A stretch of 64,000 nucleotides of DNA from positions 62,001 through 126,000 of the forward strand of contig JAHLKF010000024.1 in assembly GCA_025558075.1 (NCBI GenBank), in the 5' to 3' direction. The notes beneath the pieces were generated by a model. The model was not told where the DNA came from and did not search any database. It saw nothing but the letters and a program-made list of their open reading frames with translations. Shown here one piece after another: positions 1 through 12,423 of the stretch. Position 1 is the stretch's first letter. Every line of letters begins with the position of its first letter. The DNA comes from Gaertneriomyces semiglobifer. Lineage: Eukaryota > Chytridiomycota > Chytridiomycetes > Spizellomycetales > Spizellomycetaceae. Position numbers and translations under genes: made by a program.

Positions 1-81
1 GGGTAGACGGTACAGAGTCCTGTACCGTTCCGGATAAAAGTGCAAGCCACATGATAGCACCCCTTACGGGAAGGTGCGTTT

Positions 82-3000
82 CTAACTATGTTTAAGCATA
101 TCCGCAAAGCGGCCATCCAAAGCAATCAGCGCCGCCGGGGTGTCAAACTCTACAACCTGTCCAGCGTCGAGGACCAAGATGCGATCCGCGTTCATGACAG
201 TTCTCAGGCGGTGCGCTATAATGATGACGGTGCACCCCTTGAACGCCGACTCAAGGGCGCGCTGAACGGCATCGTCCGTTTCTTGGTCAATGGAGGAGGT
301 GGCTTCGTCCATTACCACGATTTTGGAGCGGTGAAGGATCGCCCTTGCAATGCAAACGAGTTGCCGCTGACCGGTCGACAGAAACTCGCTGCCGTTAACA
401 ATTTTAGCGTCCAGTCCACCATCAAGTGATGCGACCGCTGACCGCACAGATGCCGCATCGAGCGCCGCCCAAATTGTGTCATCGTTGAACAGTCCCTCAG
501 GATCCAAATTGGTGCGAACAGTGCCCGAGAATAAAACTGGCTCCTGGGGAATGGCCGTAATACGTGATCGCAAGTCAGCCAATCCAACCGTTGATATCGC
601 GACACCATCAATAAAGATACCACGGTCAAGGGCCCATGATGGTTGGTGGTCGGACGACTCGGCTTGCTCGATAATCCGAAAGAGTGCCGAGACCATGGAC
701 GATTTCCCTGCACCCGTTCGACCCACTGAGTGGAAAACGCAGTATTAGAAAGAACCGTATGCAGAAGGCAGAGGACGGAAGATATTTAAGAGGAAATGGG
801 TCACATACCAATGCCAATCTTCTCCCCACCACGTATCTTCAAAGTAATGTTCTTCAATGCCAGTTCAGCGCCTTCATTATATCGCGCAGAGTATTCCTTG
901 AACTCGATCTCTCCTACGCTAGGCCAATTTTCAGGTACGGTCCCGTTACAGTGCTCCGGTGCCTCCTGAGGCATGTCGATGTGGTTGCAGACGCGCTCCA
1001 CCCCAACCATGGCCATATTCATCATTCCCATCAAGTTGACCAACATGGTGACCATCGCAGTCCAACTGATAAGATAACTCAAACCCAAACCTACGGCAGG
1101 TGCATCAAGTCGATCGGCGTATTGCACTGAAAGTGCCGCAGCGCCAAAAAGAACTATACCGCCCAGAAGATTGGAATAGAGAGACAACCAGCGGTCTGCA
1201 AACATAGCCAGGTATGAGGCAGATTGCTCGTTATCCACCAGGGAGGAGTTTCGATTCATGAAAAAGCTTTCGCATTTGAAGGCACGAATGGTCGCCAGAC
1301 CGTCAATAGTTTCCGACAAGTTTGAGCACAACTAATAACGTGGCGTGACTTAGCCAATGTTTCAAGGTTTACAAACGTAGGTGGAAGGCCACTTACAGGT
1401 TCACGCAGATTTGCTTGAAGACGATTCAAAGATAATGCAGTGTCCAAGAAATACTGAACCAGCATATATGACGATACTCCTGTGTCGGTTCAGAGTCAGT
1501 TGTCACGTCACTTCTATAACACTCAGAGCAGTGGAATTTACACGGCTAGTACTTTACCCAACGGTACAACAATAGCAATCAAGATCGGCGTATTCACAAA
1601 AGCCGGTAAAAGATTCGCAACAATTCCCGCAATGATGCTTACCGCCGACATGAATGCAGGCGGCAAGGATACATCTATCATTCCCAAATCCATAGTGAAC
1701 CGCGCCATTACCCGGCCGACCGGGGTCCCCTCAAAGTAGTTCAAGGGTTGCCGAAGGACGGTAGCGAGCATAGATGCATGAAGTTCATAAGAAGCACGCA
1801 GGGCGCAAATTCCCATCCAGACGTAGCCGGAAATCGGTACGGCCATCACGGTAATCAGGACAAAAGCGGCATATATGCCTAGGAAAAAGCCAATACTATA
1901 ACTGTTGACGTTGCTAGTCCAGAAGTGTAGCCAGTATCTGCTACCGAGAGAGACACCCGTTCCGGCAAGGACGCTGAACACGTAGAGCATTAATAGGGGA
2001 AGGGTCCTGCAGGCATATTTGGTCAGTAAGGTTAAGTGGTGAGGGTGCGCAAGATGATGCATGTACGTACGAGGATGCAATGTATCTTCGGTATATGGCC
2101 CACGGGACTGGAGCGGCTTTCTGTTTGACTGGTTGAGGTGGACACGGTGTTGAAGTATTTCCAGGAGATGCTTGCTCCGAATTTTCAGCTCCCTTGGCTT
2201 CGACTTCCTCACTTTTGATGGCGGATGCATCGTGCTCGTCATCGAGTCCGTCGGTTGCTCGAATGTCATTTAGCAGAGTAGCAAGATAACTTCCTGAATT
2301 TTGCACTACCTCTTTCATTGAGCCCTGCTCTGCAATTCGACCGTCATTCACGTACAAGATTTGATCGGCATGCTGAACATATTGAGATGCATGTGTGACA
2401 AAAACCCGAGTACGATCGCGTAGCAGACCCTTCGGGCCGAGAACCTGCTGAAACACATGCTTTGCAACCCGAGAATCTAATGCCGAAAGCGTGTCGTCGA
2501 TAAGGTAGATGTCTGAGCGAGAGTACACTGCTCGAGCAAGCGCGAGTCGCTGTTTTTGGCCACCAGAGAGATTCGCTCCCTCTTCGTCAACACAATAGGC
2601 GTCCCCTTCCTGGAAGTTCGCGATATCGCTTGCCAGGCCACAAGCCTTTATGACCGTTTGATACCACCCATCATCGTATTCCGACATGAACACCACGTTT
2701 TCACGAACAGTCGCATTGATGACCCAAGGCTTCTGGGCGACATACGCGATGCTACCATGAACACTGACGGTCCCTGTGCAGGTCTCCATTTCACCCAAAA
2801 TGGCATAGAGGAGGGAGGACTTGCCCGAGCCAGTGGGGCCCAGGACAACAGTCATCGTACCTTTCTGGACGTCGAGCTCAACATCACATAGCACAATGTT
2901 CGCCTCGTTCGTGTAACCAAAGTCTGAACGACTGATCTCGATGGCGATGGCAGAGTCTACGCAAGTAGCCTCACAATCGGGTTCAGCTGCACGATCAGAT

Positions 3001-4807
3001 TTACCGGAAGGGCTGAATACACTCGCGGATAGGTACTCGCCAATGCGGTCGACGGACGAATATGCGTTGGCAAGGAACGACAGTTGACGGGCGAGTTGAC
3101 TCAGCGGAGCTTGCAAAAGTTGAAATGCCGAGAGGGACACGAACACGCGCTTGGCATCCAGTGGGTATTCATCATTCCGTGTCACGCTGTATAATCCCAG
3201 CATGACGAGGTATGCCACGAGCGAGGTGCCGTTGGACAGCACACTTAGCAGAATGTTCGCCTTCGCCTTTGTCTTCAGCGGCACAAGCTCCTTTGCTCGC
3301 ATTTCAAGGAGTTTGGTTTTGAAAGTGCGCTCCATGGTGTTCAATTTGATCACCTTCATGGCACTCAGCATCTCAGACGTCACTTTTACACGTGCGTCCA
3401 TCGCGGCCTTTTTCTTTCTCATCCAGATTCCAAGCTTGCTCGAGAGACGCTTATGCAGCGGGCCGACAAGTAGGACCAGACCGGTTCCAACGAAAGCAAC
3501 CCAAGATAGTTGCATGTATACCAGTCCAGTTGCGAGCACCAGCTGAAGTCCAATATTGAACAATGAAATGAGATAACTGTACAATGCTTGAACTTCCTCC
3601 GGATCATCAGTCAATCTATCCGTAATCTCTCCTACGCCATATTCAGCGCGAGCCGTGGGAGTGAGAGCTAGCGATTTCCGATAGACGGCGCCACTTAGAG
3701 CTGATCGGGCCTTGAGCCCTGCGACCGCTGCCAGTTGATCTACAGTGGCACTTAGAATCGATGAGGTTACGGAAGCCGCCAAGATCGCCGCGGCGATTAC
3801 AAAGCCTTTCGACTTTGGTTCGGAGGCACCCACAAGCTCGCCATTGTCATTTCGCCTCAAGGAAGCAAAATAATCCAACAAGCTGGACAGGAGCATTGGT
3901 TGAGTATAAGAGAGGACCGTTGCAACAACGGTCAGGGCCAGTGCCGCTAGAATAGTGGCAGGATATAACTTGAACAGGAGGACACGACGCAAGCTCGGTT
4001 GTTTGGGGCCTTTCTTCCGGGCTTCTTGTTCCCAGGCGGCCTGGAAATGTTCATAAGTCAACTGGGTAGACCGTGTGGTTTCCAGCGTCGGAAGGTCGTG
4101 GCGCCCGATGTCGCGCCGAGAGCCGACTTTCAAGACAGAAAAGAACCACAGGTACAGAAGCTTGCTGAGTGGACCGCCCCTTCCCCGCTCGCAAGTGCTT
4201 TCCGGATAAGGCGCCTGCTCAAGAACCAACGCCACAAATGCCAAAACCATTGATACGACGATCAAAGTCAACGTAGTGGAACCGGCCCTCGCTTCATTCA
4301 TGGTACGAAGAAAAACAGCATCAAGCAAGAAATAGATGGCCCAGTAGAATGTGAGCAAGTTGGAGCGCTGACGACGCTTTATGTACTCGATGAGAGCGAG
4401 GGCAAGGGCGCCGGTGTGACTGCAGAGATGAAGGATCTGGAACCCCGTCGGTATGAAGAGAGAATCGTCATCGCGGTTGATCACCCGGAAAGCGGTGTTA
4501 CAGCAGATAGCAGCGTAGACAGTCTGAAACATCAAAGTGAGTATGTATGCTCCAATCATGAATCGTTGGCACAGTGGCATACCAGTTTCAAACTAATTAC
4601 TAGCCTGGACAGCGGTTTTGCAGGGCCATCGTTGAGTTTTGAGGAGATCCCTGCCGCAGTGGTCCGTTCGCCAGTTGAACGAATGAGGTTCCAACATTGT
4701 ATGAGGGCCGCCAGGATGAACCCTGGGCCAACGAGACTGGGAAAGAAAACAGCTTCGAAGCATGGTGTGAGGTCGCCTGCGACCAAAGACGCCGATGATG
4801 TGGGTCC
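82..4807 (-). CDS. ABCC-family (MRP/YCF1-type) ABC transporter
   Basis: Full-size ABC exporter of the ABCC subfamily, which in fungi pumps glutathione conjugates and metals into the vacuole. NBD1 shows Walker A GPTGSGKSS, Q-loop YVAQKPW, signature LSGGQKQR and Walker B IYLIDD with Asp where the catalytic Glu would be, typical of ABCC NBD1. NBD2 shows GRTGAGKSS, a diverged signature LSTGQRQ and Walker B VVMDEATSSID. A short hydrophobic N-terminal part (GDLTPCFEAVFF) resembles TMD0 of YCF1. Introns at 726-808, 1332-1396, 1480-1557 and 2007-2070 keep frame. A fifth, at 4550-4593, is only 44 nt with a GTTTGA donor and is a guess that repairs the frame. The 5' end is unresolved: the frame opens at 4807 behind a pyrimidine-rich CAG acceptor with no ATG, so a short upstream exon is likely. 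The modelled part gives about 1463 residues. Confidence 0.9.
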
Positions 4808-6085
4808 CTGATGGAGTGAATGAAAGAACGAAGGAGTCAGGCTTCATCCTTATATATCATCACAAGGAAATCCGGTAGTGCAGCACCGTGTACCATTGTA
4901 CCAAACTCAAACTAGTAACAGCGGGCTGCAGAAGTACTCCCTCATCACACAAACACACACACACAAAGTGATTTTCGCCAACGCTTGCATTGCCTCTTGA
5001 TTTCCGCCATCTCCTCACCAGCGTTTTCGTCCAGCTGCCCGTCGAAGCATATTGTATAGAAACTTACCCAACCTTGAGGATTCCCGCAAGCGAAGCTCAT
5101 TTCGAGTGCCCAACAAAACGAACGACGAGCAGGGACGGCAGGGGGTAAGCCGTTCTTAATTTAAGATCCTGACCTTCCAGGCGGACCTCTCCCGTCCGAC
5201 GTCCGCTCCCATCGAACCGTTCGTTCCATGTCCGCTCCATTTTCCGGCCGTAAATTCTAAATTGCGGGTCACGCCAAGATTTTTCGTCCACAACCACCAC
5301 AGGCTTATCTCGCTAGATTCCTGGTTGGGCAAATATTGCACCTGGACTTCCTTACTTGCCGCATAGTCGTTGTCAGCAATCAAAATGATCATCGTACGGT
5401 GCACCCGGTTGACATTGTATATGACATTCTATCAACATGTGCCTCGCGAAAGTATCCAATCATAAAACTTCTTCTTGCTATTGGATATTCACCGAACCGA
5501 CCTTACCCCGTCGGGGCCCGATGCGTGCTGCTGTTCAGCGCTGCTGCTTGCTGCAGAATGCCTGCCTGCGCAATGTCTGTATGTGGATAAATGCCCCAGA
5601 AAGCGAGCGCATGCATTGGTGGATCTGGAACCAGCGAGCGACCGCTACTGATGCAGCGTCCATCTTGAGCTTGTCCTTTCAGAGAATCTGCTTGCTTGTT
5701 TTTATAGTCCTTTTCCTGATTCTTGATCATACAAAAACGAAGAAAGGTGCGAATTCTAGCAGCATCCGCATGCGCACGCTCCTTCGTTTTTATGAGGTTC
5801 GGTAATGGACCTTCGACATACACCAACGGGAGCTTATCGGCGTCTGGCAATACACCCAGCTCCAAAGCGTTTCAATTAGGAGGCCACAATCCGTTACTCT
5901 GTTTGGCGACATTAGAGTGCACACATGAACTCTTTTGTCCAGATCCATAAGAAATAGGCCCCGTCTTAACGATAGCTGGAATGTGTTATTCTTTTAGCTG
6001 TCGATAACACAATCAGTGTTAGGGTTAGATGAACAGCACGTGCGATCCAAGGATGCCCGATTTTGGAGTAACTTTTTTAAATTAA
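4808..6085. other. Intergenic region, no supported gene
   Basis: Divergent spacer between the ABC transporter (-) and the exonuclease-helicase (+). It should hold both promoters and the missing first exon of the transporter. A short CA-rich microsatellite lies at about 4946-4966. A TATATAAGG motif reading on the minus strand lies near 4849-4857, but it falls inside the intron my transporter model implies, so I do not assign it. No open frame here looks like a protein. Confidence 0.5.
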
Positions 6086-9059
6086 ATGGCGGGCGATCCT
6101 CACAAGTTCCGGCGGACCTCCCAAGTCATGGTCAACCTGAATTTGGAGCTGACGCCGGTGAGCTTTCCTCCCATTCCCGGCCTTCAAAAGCAGCCATCCG
6201 TTGATGTGGTGGTCCTTACCTATGAGAAGGTGTCCCGCACCCACATTGATTGGCTCCTTGACTCTGCGCCTTCGTTGACCGATCCACCAGGTACACCAGC
6301 CGCGCGGTCACTCGGGCTCGACACAGAGTTTGACGGGCCGGCTCTCGGGCTCATACAGCTGGCCTCAGAAACCCGTTGCCTCATCATCAAGGTCCCAAAA
6401 CCGACAAAGAACTGCCGCATCGAACGGCCAAGAGACCGCAATGAAGCCCTTGATACGTTACTCGCAGATCCGCTCGTCCGGAAAACCGGCTGTGAGCTCA
6501 CAAAGGACGCCCTTCTACTTCGGGCAAACTTTGGCCACAACTTGCGGGGAGGTGTTGATCTCACGCATCTTTACAGTCCCAGTGATCTGACCGCGACGTC
6601 ACGCTCGACGATCGGTCTGTTCGCACTTTTTTCAAAGATGTACCTCCCTTCTGGCCCTCCGCTGCTCAAAGACAAGCTCACGACAACCTCTCAATGGGTA
6701 GGAGTCGAGCTCACACCTGTTCAGCTCTCCTATGGTGTCCTCGATGCGTGGGTCTCGTACAAGGTCGGCACTCACAACCTCACCAAAGTCGAGAATGCTC
6801 CCGTTTTAGATTTTGCGACTGTCGACCCAAAAGTGCTTGCTGTCTTGGTGGAGCTGAACACCGCGAGTCTCGCCGTTGATTATATGACGCGGAAGCAGTA
6901 TGAGAGCAAGTTCAGCACCGTCACTCGCCGAAAAGATGGTTCCTACGCCGTGCTCAATACTCAGTTTCGCAACAAGCTTATGTTTCGGGACAAGATTGCC
7001 ATGCACCTGGATTCGGGAGAGCTACATCTAGGGACGGTTTTGTGGGGACCTCACGGGAAAATAAAAACTGTGAAGCCAGACGAGCCGCTTAACATTACGC
7101 GCCAGGTTGTCAAGATCACTGTTATTGAACAGGGATCCTCTCGCGGAGCGGATGAGTTTTTGAGGTAGGAAAGCGACTGCCCGCTACAACACTGTTGCGC
7201 CCCGCAGTTTACCTGATTCTGCGGCGCATTTCCAGAGATGTGTTTCCCAAACTCGTGCTTCACGGAACGTTGGACACGTCTACCATTCCGTTTTTTCGGT
7301 CCATATTTTTGGGGCAGAAGGCTGCCCGGCAAACCTCAACAACTTACGACCTCTCTGGCCAGAAGCTCAACGTGTCACAGGCAAAGGCCGTGGAGACTAT
7401 GCTCAGCTCGCGGAAACGAGTGAATTTAATCCACGGTGAGCTTTATCTCTCTCGCGAGAAATCAGAACGAAATTACTTATGACTTGTAATACCTCTGCAG
7501 GACCTCCTGGTACCGGGAAAACGTATGCCATTACCGCTGCTGTTGCCGCCAGCGTTGCATCAACCAGAAATCACAACTTTTACGTGCTTACATGTCAAAC
7601 TAACGCTGCGACTCGGAACTTGGCGGTTGCCCTTCTGAAGCGCCAGGTGACAGACTTTAAAATCCTGGTATCCGATAACTTCTTTGTCGAGGTAGGTGAC
7701 CACCCAACGAGTTCATCCCAGCTGGATTTTACAATTACCTCGCCAGTGGCACGAAGAGCAGTACAAAGTCATTCGAAATCACGTTGTTCAATCATCTGAG
7801 ACCGTGAATATCACCAACTTCAGTGATCGCATCGGTCCGCGGACGGTCGTACTGTGCTCACTGTCTCAGCTTTCGAGCCCGCGAATCTCTTCGGTGTTGC
7901 GGCAACGCCGTGTCACGCACATTGTTATTGACGAAGCTTCACAGATATCTGTCGCCAACCTCCCACACGTTCTTGCGCTGTACTCCGAGTCGCTCCAACG
8001 CCTAACGTTTGTTGGCGACCCCAAACAGCTCGCGCCATTTGGACATGAGCAGCATCCGGCGGTACAAAGCATTTTTGAGCGGATGCCGGCGGATGTCATG
8101 CTCCAAGAACAGTATCGCATGCCGCACGATCTTGGGACATTCATCTCAAAAGAGGTTTACAAGGGCCGGTTGATTTCTCACAAGGAACCCCGACCGGGAT
8201 GTAGCGTTGCGCTTGTTGACGTTTCTGATGGGACAGAGAACAAGATCGGAACGGGGATCAACGTATGTACTCGATTCATTATCTGTGGGCGCTCTTCTGT
8301 ATTACCTAAGTATTGATATCAGTTGGTTTCTGTTAGAATCCACGTGAAGCCGATGCTGTCGTCAACGTCATTATGAACCAGTTCCTAACTCGAGAGTTTT
8401 TGGTGATAACGCCGTACAATGCCCAGAAGGAGCTCATCGCTAACGGCCTTCGGCAAGCCATTCGCAAGCGTCACTCGGAAGGCAAAACTGACGTCAATTT
8501 AGCCCTTGCCGACAAGCGCGTTCACACTGTAGATACGGTCCAAGGCCACGAGGCCGACGTGATTGTCTTCAGTGCGGTCCGGACAATCCAACCAGGATTT
8601 CTCTCAAGCAAGCGACGAATGAATGTTGCCCTCACTCGGGCAAAGGACCGTCTAGTCATCGTGGCCCATATGTCGCTCTTCCGAACCGGACATGGCAAGT
8701 CGACGCTGTTGGGTACTTTCATTCGGGAAATGGAAAAACTCTCACCAGTAGTGGATTCGAAGCAGCTCGCCACGGGGTTCAAGTTGGGCTTACCGATCAA
8801 ACTTGATTCGTCGCCTGTGGCCGTCAATAGCTCGAAGGAAAAGCGGGGGGAAAACAGAAAGCGAAATGCTATGAAAGAAGAAAAAGGAGAAAGAAAAGAA
8901 GAACTTGCCGACGCACAAAAGATAGCACAACCTACGCAAAGGGAAGAAGAAGGAGAAAGAAAAGTAGAACTTGCCGACGCACAAAAGATAGCACAACCTA
9001 CGCAAAAGGAACCCGCGACGAGTACGCACGCAACACAACAAGTATGTGTTCTACTCTAG
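6086..9059 (+). CDS. DEDDy 3'-5' exonuclease fused to UPF1-like SF1 helicase
   Basis: Predicted 902-residue nucleic-acid enzyme with two catalytic parts. The N-terminal 230 residues form an RNase D/WRN-like exonuclease: Exo I GLDTEFDG (Asp and Glu), Exo II around KTGCELTKDALLL (Asp) and Exo III YGVLDAW (Tyr and Asp), so the DEDDy set appears complete. The rest is a superfamily 1B helicase of the UPF1/SMUBP2/SEN1 group: Q-motif-like LNVSQAKAV, Walker A GPPGTGKT, motif II VIDEASQ, motif III GDPKQLAP, motif IV region LQEQYRM, motif V TVQGHEADV and motif VI NVALTRAKD. Introns at 7165-7235, 7436-7500, 7692-7746 and 8263-8336 all keep frame. The tail is lysine/glutamate-rich and contains an in-frame 22-residue duplication. 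A role in RNA or DNA processing is inferred from the domains; substrate unknown. Confidence 0.88.
8885..9016 (+). repeat. In-frame 66-bp direct duplication in the helicase tail
   Basis: Two near-identical 66-bp units start at 8885 and 8951, each coding a 22-residue block with core GERK-ELADAQKIAQPTQ. The period is a multiple of three, so the frame survives. It lies beyond the last helicase motif and lengthens a charged, probably disordered tail. Confidence 0.9.
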
Positions 9060-10629
9060 GAGACCAAATGAAGGAGTTCTAGTAGGTATACGTACTGTCA
9101 ATCATGTCCATGTCCCGTGTTGTGTTCCCATACAGCACATTGCCGCGAGTTCAGCTTGAGAGACATGTTGACATCCTCTACGGAGGTCCTGGTGAACATG
9201 TGGCGGATATATATCTATGGATTGACGCTAAAGAACATCAAAGAGGCACAGAGTTCTCAAGGTACGCTCCTTGGAGGCAACCCCGCTTTGGGCCACCGCT
9301 ACACATAGATCAGATCTACATGTAAAGATAGGAACATCTAGAAACCACTATAGAAGATCAGATTGCTGTTCAGGTCAGCAGCTCCGATGCTATCAGAAAG
9401 TCATCCTGCCAGCCCATCGTCTGCTGCAGCTATTGGAGATGTCGTCGTAGAATCTTATTTTGTTTTCACCTGCAGCGGCCCTGTAAAGTTTTAGGAATGC
9501 CACATTTGAGTACATTGTCCCTTTTATCACCTGCAGCGGGCTATGAAGTTGTAGGAACATCATGTGGCCTTCGCAAAGTCACACTGGTGTCTGTCCGTTC
9601 GGGCTGCTTCCTCTCCTGCTGGTAATGGCCTTCGAACTTCGATCTTGTTGGCCATGACTGTGCACTCGAGCTCGTCGTCTTCCTCGCTCAATAGCTAACT
9701 GGTGCGACCTCCTTAGCCCCACCTCATCCCGGTGCCTCACTAGCTATTCTTCCTACGCTGGGCTGTTTGGCTAATATTGCCACCTTGAGCCTGGAGCCTG
9801 GAGCCTGAAGCCGGAGCTCCGCCATATCTCTCCGGTATTCTGCAGTATGTAAAGCGCTCATCCTTGTTGCCTGCTGCTGCTGTTGCTGGAGCATGTCCAA
9901 CAAATCTTCAACTGTTTGTGCGTCGTGTGCTTGGGACAGCTGCTCGCCCCGTCCGCCAGAATCACGGAGCTGCCCGCTGTGATGGTGCTAGTAGGCCCTG
10001 TCGAATCACGCAACCAAGTCTCCTCCACTTCTGGAACAAAGCCCTTCAAGAATCTGTCGAGTGCACTCGTTTCTTGGCAAGTAGGACACTACATTGCGGG
10101 CTAGTATGAATTTGACCAAAGAAGGTATTCTGTTGGTGATCTTCAGTCCACCACTGCTTGATGCACGCACGGCTCACGGAAGAAATATTGGAAGAAATGC
10201 CGCGCCATTCTTGTCTTGGAAACCACCGGACGCAGATGCTGCTGGAGACAAGAATGCAGCAGCGAAGAAGTGATGTGATCCAGAGACATGGGTGAAGGAC
10301 AAAGCTCGCTGCATGTGCAGTCGCACCACAAAATGGACAAGGTGCAGTGCACTGCGCGCCCAATGCGCGGCGTTGAGATCTGCGCCTGGCTTGCTTCCTG
10401 ATGTCGTGGACAATGTTGCCTACGTATGCGGATAATGGCAATGCCACGGATATTACACAGTAGTTCCTTGCTCAGCTCAAGCTCAGGCCGCCCAAATTCA
10501 ACTCCACGAGGATAAGGTTAGTCGGCGCTTCATGATCCTACTACCAGAGCATGTACAACCACAGTGCTTGGTTATCGCCATCCATTCCGAATATTTGCTA
10601 TCAATCGGATTCATACTTCAGCCGTTTGC
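9060..10629. other. Intergenic region, no supported gene
   Basis: About 1.6 kb without a convincing gene. A motif of about 38 bp containing CACCTGCAGCGG is present twice, near 9470-9507 and 9530-9567, with roughly 75% identity. A GGAGCCT triplet-like repeat sits near 9785-9815 and a CTG-rich run near 9870-9890. Several modest open frames on both strands around 9860-10450 overlap one another and show no motif I recognise; they may be remnants of a mobile element, but I cannot support that. Confidence 0.4.
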
Positions 10630-10631
10630 TT

Positions 10632-10642
10632 CATATAAAAAT
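10632..10642 (+). promoter_or_regulatory. TATA-like element upstream of the M28 peptidase
   Basis: CATATAAAAATG-type element about 160 bp before the peptidase start codon. Between it and the start lies a good intron (GTGAGT at 10721 to TCGCAG at 10780, 60 nt) that would be in the 5' leader. Placement is by sequence only. Confidence 0.45.
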
Positions 10643-10793
10643 GGAGCGGACAGTGCTGCCGGCTATGTCTTCGGTACGCATCCTGCCACTGTTTGGTTAA
10701 GCTTTCAGCACCTCATCTTGGTGAGTAGCATCTTGCTCTCTTTAAAGTTGTGGTACATGTACTGATCAGTATTGTCGCAGGTCTTACCTCATC

Positions 10794-12423
10794 ATGCGTT
10801 TGGAATCCCTCCCCTTTCTGGTTCTTTCGCTCGCCGCTGCGACCAGTGTCGTTGCCCAAAACGATACAAACCCAGTCGGAAACGTCCGCTATGACCCAGT
10901 AGCTGACATTTTCTCCAAGGTCCTTACCCGCGAAATCAATCTTCGGGATCTGCTACGCCACACCAATGCATTCCAAGAGCATGCAAAACTTACCAACGCT
11001 ACTAGTCCAAACCGAGCGTTTGGTACTCCCGGAAACAAGGCTTCCGTTGATTATGTCGTTAGTGCTCTCAAGAAGACCCGTGCCTACGACGTTCGCCTTC
11101 AGGAATTCAAGTTTCCCCGCACTGTATCCTTGGGCCAACCCCAGTTAGCGATTGATGGGAGTCCTATAAGTCAAACTTTCTACATTCGTAATACTCCGCC
11201 CATTCCCGGCGATGGCATATCCGGCGATCTCGTCTACATCCCACCAGCTGTCCTTCCCAACGGCAACGTAGCAAGCGGGTGCAGGCCCCAAGATTTTGCC
11301 GACGTGGACGTCACCGGCAAAATCGCACTGATCATACGAGGTGAATGTGCCTTAACTGACAAGACCAGAAACGCGAGAGAAGCCGGAGCTATTGGAACAA
11401 TCCTCTACCTCCAATCCAACGAAGGTCCCGCATCTACCTGGCCACGTCTTGACCCTTATAACGAAATTCCTAGTGTGGGCATCACCCACAACGACGCCCT
11501 TACGCTCGTCTCTCAACTAAACTCTGGCAGTAAACTCGTCGCGAACATCAAGTACAATGTAACCTGGGATGTCCTGACGACCTACAACATCATTGCTGAT
11601 TCCAAACGAGGAGATCGAAACAATGTTGTACACATCGGTTCACACCTGGACTCTGTGGAAGCGGGACCTGGTATCAACGACAACGGTAGCGGTTCTGCGG
11701 CAATCTTAGAGACGGCGCTCAAGATTGCGAAATATCCAATCAAGAACACGTTGAGATTCTCATGGTGGGGTGCTGAGGAAGTTGGGCTACGTGGTGCAGA
11801 ATACTACGTCAAGAATTTGTCCGAAACGGAGAAAGCAAAGACCGCCCTTTACCTTAACGTAAGTGCACAAAATGATTTTCGCAGATCATCGCTCATTTTA
11901 CTTATGGCTCTTGCCTACTTTCACAAATCACCAGTTTGACATGATTGCCTCTCCCAACTATGTTTTGGGCGTCTACGACGGAGACGGGAGCGCTTCTTCC
12001 GCGGGTCCAGCAGGTTCAGACAAAATCGAATACGTCTTCAACAACTACTTTCAACGAAACCGGATTCCATTCGTCCCAAGCGCTTTTACCGGTCGATCCG
12101 ACTACGGTCCATTCATCGCCGTTGGTATACCATCGGGTGGATTGGCGACTGGAGCGGAGGGAATTAAGAGTGAAGAGAATGCCAAGAAGTTTGGTGGTAA
12201 AGCTGGTGTGGCGTACGACGTTTGTTATCACAAAGCTTGCGATACGGTGGACAATTTGAACCACAAGGCGTTGTTGACCAATGCCAAGGCCGTTGCACAT
12301 GCTGCTATTGTTTTTGGGTGGGATGTGAGCTTCTTGTCAAGGGATAGGGCGGCTTCATTTTCATTCGGCGAAGCGCAACAGGACCAAGAGAACGAAGATT
12401 GTGGCGGTGGTGTGCTCATTTAA
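10794..12423 (+). CDS. Secreted M28-family zinc aminopeptidase
   Basis: Predicted 517-residue secreted exopeptidase of the aminopeptidase Y/leucine aminopeptidase type, releasing N-terminal residues from external peptides. A hydrophobic signal peptide ends near AATSVVAQ at residues 15-22. A protease-associated domain occupies about 130-260 (DVTGKIALIIRGECA). The M28 catalytic core has all expected zinc ligands: His in GSHLDSV (about 283), bridging Asp in GINDNGSG (about 295), the Glu pair in WGAEEVG (about 328), Asp in FDMIA (about 356) and His in CYHKACDT (about 453). One 76-nt intron at 11859-11934 is in frame. Several N-x-S/T sites fit secretion. It likely feeds the fungus amino acids from protein substrates. 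Confidence 0.93.

Noticed and set aside
82..4580. Long plus-strand frames opposite the ABC transporter
   Set aside because: They are mirror frames of a clearly conserved minus-strand gene.
4849..4857. TATATAAGG as promoter of the ABC transporter, with ATG 4847 as its start
   Set aside because: The ATG directly abuts the motif and its frame does not carry the TMD0-like sequence; a 3' splice site at 4808 explains the coding start better.
6015..6030. GTTAGGGTTAG resembling telomere repeat
   Set aside because: Fewer than two units, single occurrence, in a normal intergenic region.
9858..10447. Minus-strand frames that could be a retrotransposon gag remnant
   Set aside because: No zinc knuckle, protease or reverse-transcriptase motif in any frame and no terminal repeats; only vague composition.
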